Shown here: piece by piece, positions 61,922 through 64,000 of the stretch
How positions within the stretch are numbered: the stretch's first letter is position 1
Layout: each line of letters starts with the position of its first letter
Assembly (NCBI RefSeq): GCF_003595175.1
Contig: NZ_CP032419.1
Span: 1,984,001 to 2,048,000 of the forward strand
Origin: Pseudomonas cavernae
GTDB lineage: Bacteria; Pseudomonadota; Gammaproteobacteria; Pseudomonadales; Pseudomonadaceae
DNA length: 64,000 bases
Direction: 5' to 3'
The notes under the pieces: model-generated
Seen by the model: only the letters and a program-made list of their open reading frames with translations
Databases searched by the model: none
What the model was told of the DNA's origin: nothing
Translations under genes and position numbers: made by a program

Positions 61922-62085
61922 CAGGTCGTGCAGTTTGAAAGGGTGGGTTAGGTGTGCATGCACCTGGGTTGGGTTATGCGTGAGCTAACCCACCAGCGGC
62001 GTTTACCTTGACTCCGCCGGGCGCCCAGGCACCTTGCTGGGTTTCGGCCGCGTGCGCTTGCGCCACTAACCCACGGACGGGCCGC

Positions 62086-63390
<1,305 letters not shown>

Positions 63391-63449
63391 ATCGGTCTTA
63401 TCTCAATCTTGTGGTTCAGGCGGCTACGGCCTTGAAGGCGAACTTCACC

Positions 63450-63564
63450 GTAGGTTGGGTTGAGCCTGCGATACCCAACAAAGAGCGCGCAGCGCTCTCG
63501 GAAACTTTGCCGGCCGCTTCTGCGAACCGGATGTTGGGTATCGCTGCGCTCAACACCAACCTAC
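63450..63564. repeat. Family A palindromic repeat, copy 6 (long form)
   Basis: GTAGGTTGGGTTGAGCCTGC with GATACCCAAC on the left, GTTGGGTATCGCTGCGC and CAACACCAACCTAC on the right, with a GC-rich hairpin (AGAGCGCGCAGCGCTCT) in the loop. It fills the xdhC-guaD gap. Confidence 0.85.
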
Positions 63565-63575
63565 AAGTCAGGTGC

Positions 63576-64000
63576 TCAGGCTTGGCTGCGGCGGCTGTCC
63601 GGCAGCAATTTGGCGACGGTCGATTCGCCCTTCTTCACTTCTTGGCCGAAGTGGGCGTTGTAGGTGGCGATCACTTCGCCGGCGATGGACACGGCGATCT
63701 CCACCGGCAGCTTGCCCTTCACTTCCGCCAGGCCCATCGGGCAGCGCATGCGCTGCACCGTCTCGGGGGCGAAGCCGCGCTCGTGCAGGCGGTGCTCGAA
63801 CTTGACGCGCTTGGTGCGCGAGCCGATCAGGCCGTAGTAGGCGAAGTCGTTGCGCTTGAGGATGGCCGCGGTCAGCTCCAGGTCGAGCTGGTGGTTGTGG
63901 GTCATGACGATGAAGTAGCTGCCGGCCGGCATGTTGTCGACCTCGTCGACCACCTCGTCGTTGACCACTTTCTCGACCCCGGCGGGGAGCTGCTCGGGGA
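63576..64000 (-). CDS. xdhC: Xanthine dehydrogenase accessory protein XdhC (5' part beyond window)
   Basis: C-terminal 141 or so codons of XdhC, which binds molybdenum cofactor, helps its sulfuration and loads it into xanthine dehydrogenase. The visible frame is open to the right edge; an internal GTG at 63968 is not the start. Motifs are SYFIVMTHNHQLDLELT, YYGLIGSRTKRVKFEHRL and the end GESTVAKLLPD. xdhA and xdhB are expected further right, by gene order in pseudomonads. guaD lies 185 bp downstream. Confidence 0.93.
   Translation of the reverse strand, partial: PEQLPAGVEKVVNDEVVDEVDNMPAGSYFIVMTHNHQLDLELTAAILKRNDFAYYGLIGSRTKRVKFEHRLHERGFAPETVQRMRCPMGLAEVKGKLPVEIAVSIAGEVIATYNAHFGQEVKKGESTVAKLLPDSRRSQA

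Larger units (their letters stand above)
61756..62085. other. 330-bp convergent gap, GntR gene / guaD
   Basis: It contains a terminator (61773-61797), a single family B hairpin (61893-61921) and an inverted repeat GGTGGGTTAG (61942-61951) / CTAACCCACC (61985-61994). No gene is supported. Confidence 0.7.

Overview
The window is about 64 kb of GC-rich gammaproteobacterial chromosome. Gene content and gene order match the genus Pseudomonas closely: flhB-flhA-flhF-fleN-fliA-cheYZAB-motCD-parCP-cheW, then ccmA-I, then pyk/ttuD/glxR/hyi/gcl, then the allantoin and purine genes. This is the same general order as P. aeruginosa PA1449 to about PA1522, recalled from general knowledge and not searched. 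I see no rRNA, tRNA, CRISPR array, prophage or insertion sequence.

Region 1 (1-17.0 kb) is the polar-flagellum and main chemotaxis locus on the + strand. It holds the export gate (flhB, cut by the left edge, and flhA), flagellar number and placement control (flhF, fleN), the flagellar sigma factor fliA, the core che genes, a second stator (motCD) and an array-positioning pair (parC/parP-like). Two export-related genes, an FlhB C-terminal paralogue and a FliK-like protein, close it on the - strand. Region 2 (17.1-24.2 kb) is a complete, tightly overlapping System I cytochrome c maturation operon, ccmABCDEFGHI. Region 3 (24.2-27.1 kb) holds small envelope proteins (a lipoprotein, a DUF2459 protein, an LprI-MliC-type lysozyme inhibitor) and a urea transporter.

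Region 4 (27.3-39 kb and 49-64 kb) is a purine-to-pyruvate catabolic block. Guanine deaminase, XdhC, 8-oxoguanine deaminase, a MoaA for molybdenum cofactor, PuuD (urate), UraH, UraD, PuuE, allantoicase and AllA take purines to glyoxylate plus urea. Gcl, Hyi, GlxR, TtuD and pyruvate kinase then take glyoxylate to pyruvate. Two NCS2-type permeases, a Tsx-like outer-membrane channel and the urea transporter supply uptake or exchange. A GntR/FCD regulator lies among these genes. Nine short palindromes of the form TTGTRYACAA or close to it lie only in the gaps beside these genes, which suggests one regulon.

Region 5 (38.9-48.7 kb) is a second complete chemotaxis cluster (receptor, cheY, cheA, cheW, PAS receptor, cheR, cheD, cheB) set inside the purine block. 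Its cytoplasmic PAS receptor carries an in-frame amber stop, although the frame stays open and well conserved on both sides. A FliA-type promoter precedes the cluster's first receptor gene.

Intergenic repeats are unusually dense from 27 kb onward. I separate four families, A-D. Family D (four copies, about 115-230 bp) is the most striking: each copy closes with its own complementary terminal arms, and an inner stem changes sequence from copy to copy while keeping base pairing. Coordinates and starts were derived by reading the sequence; no database search was run.
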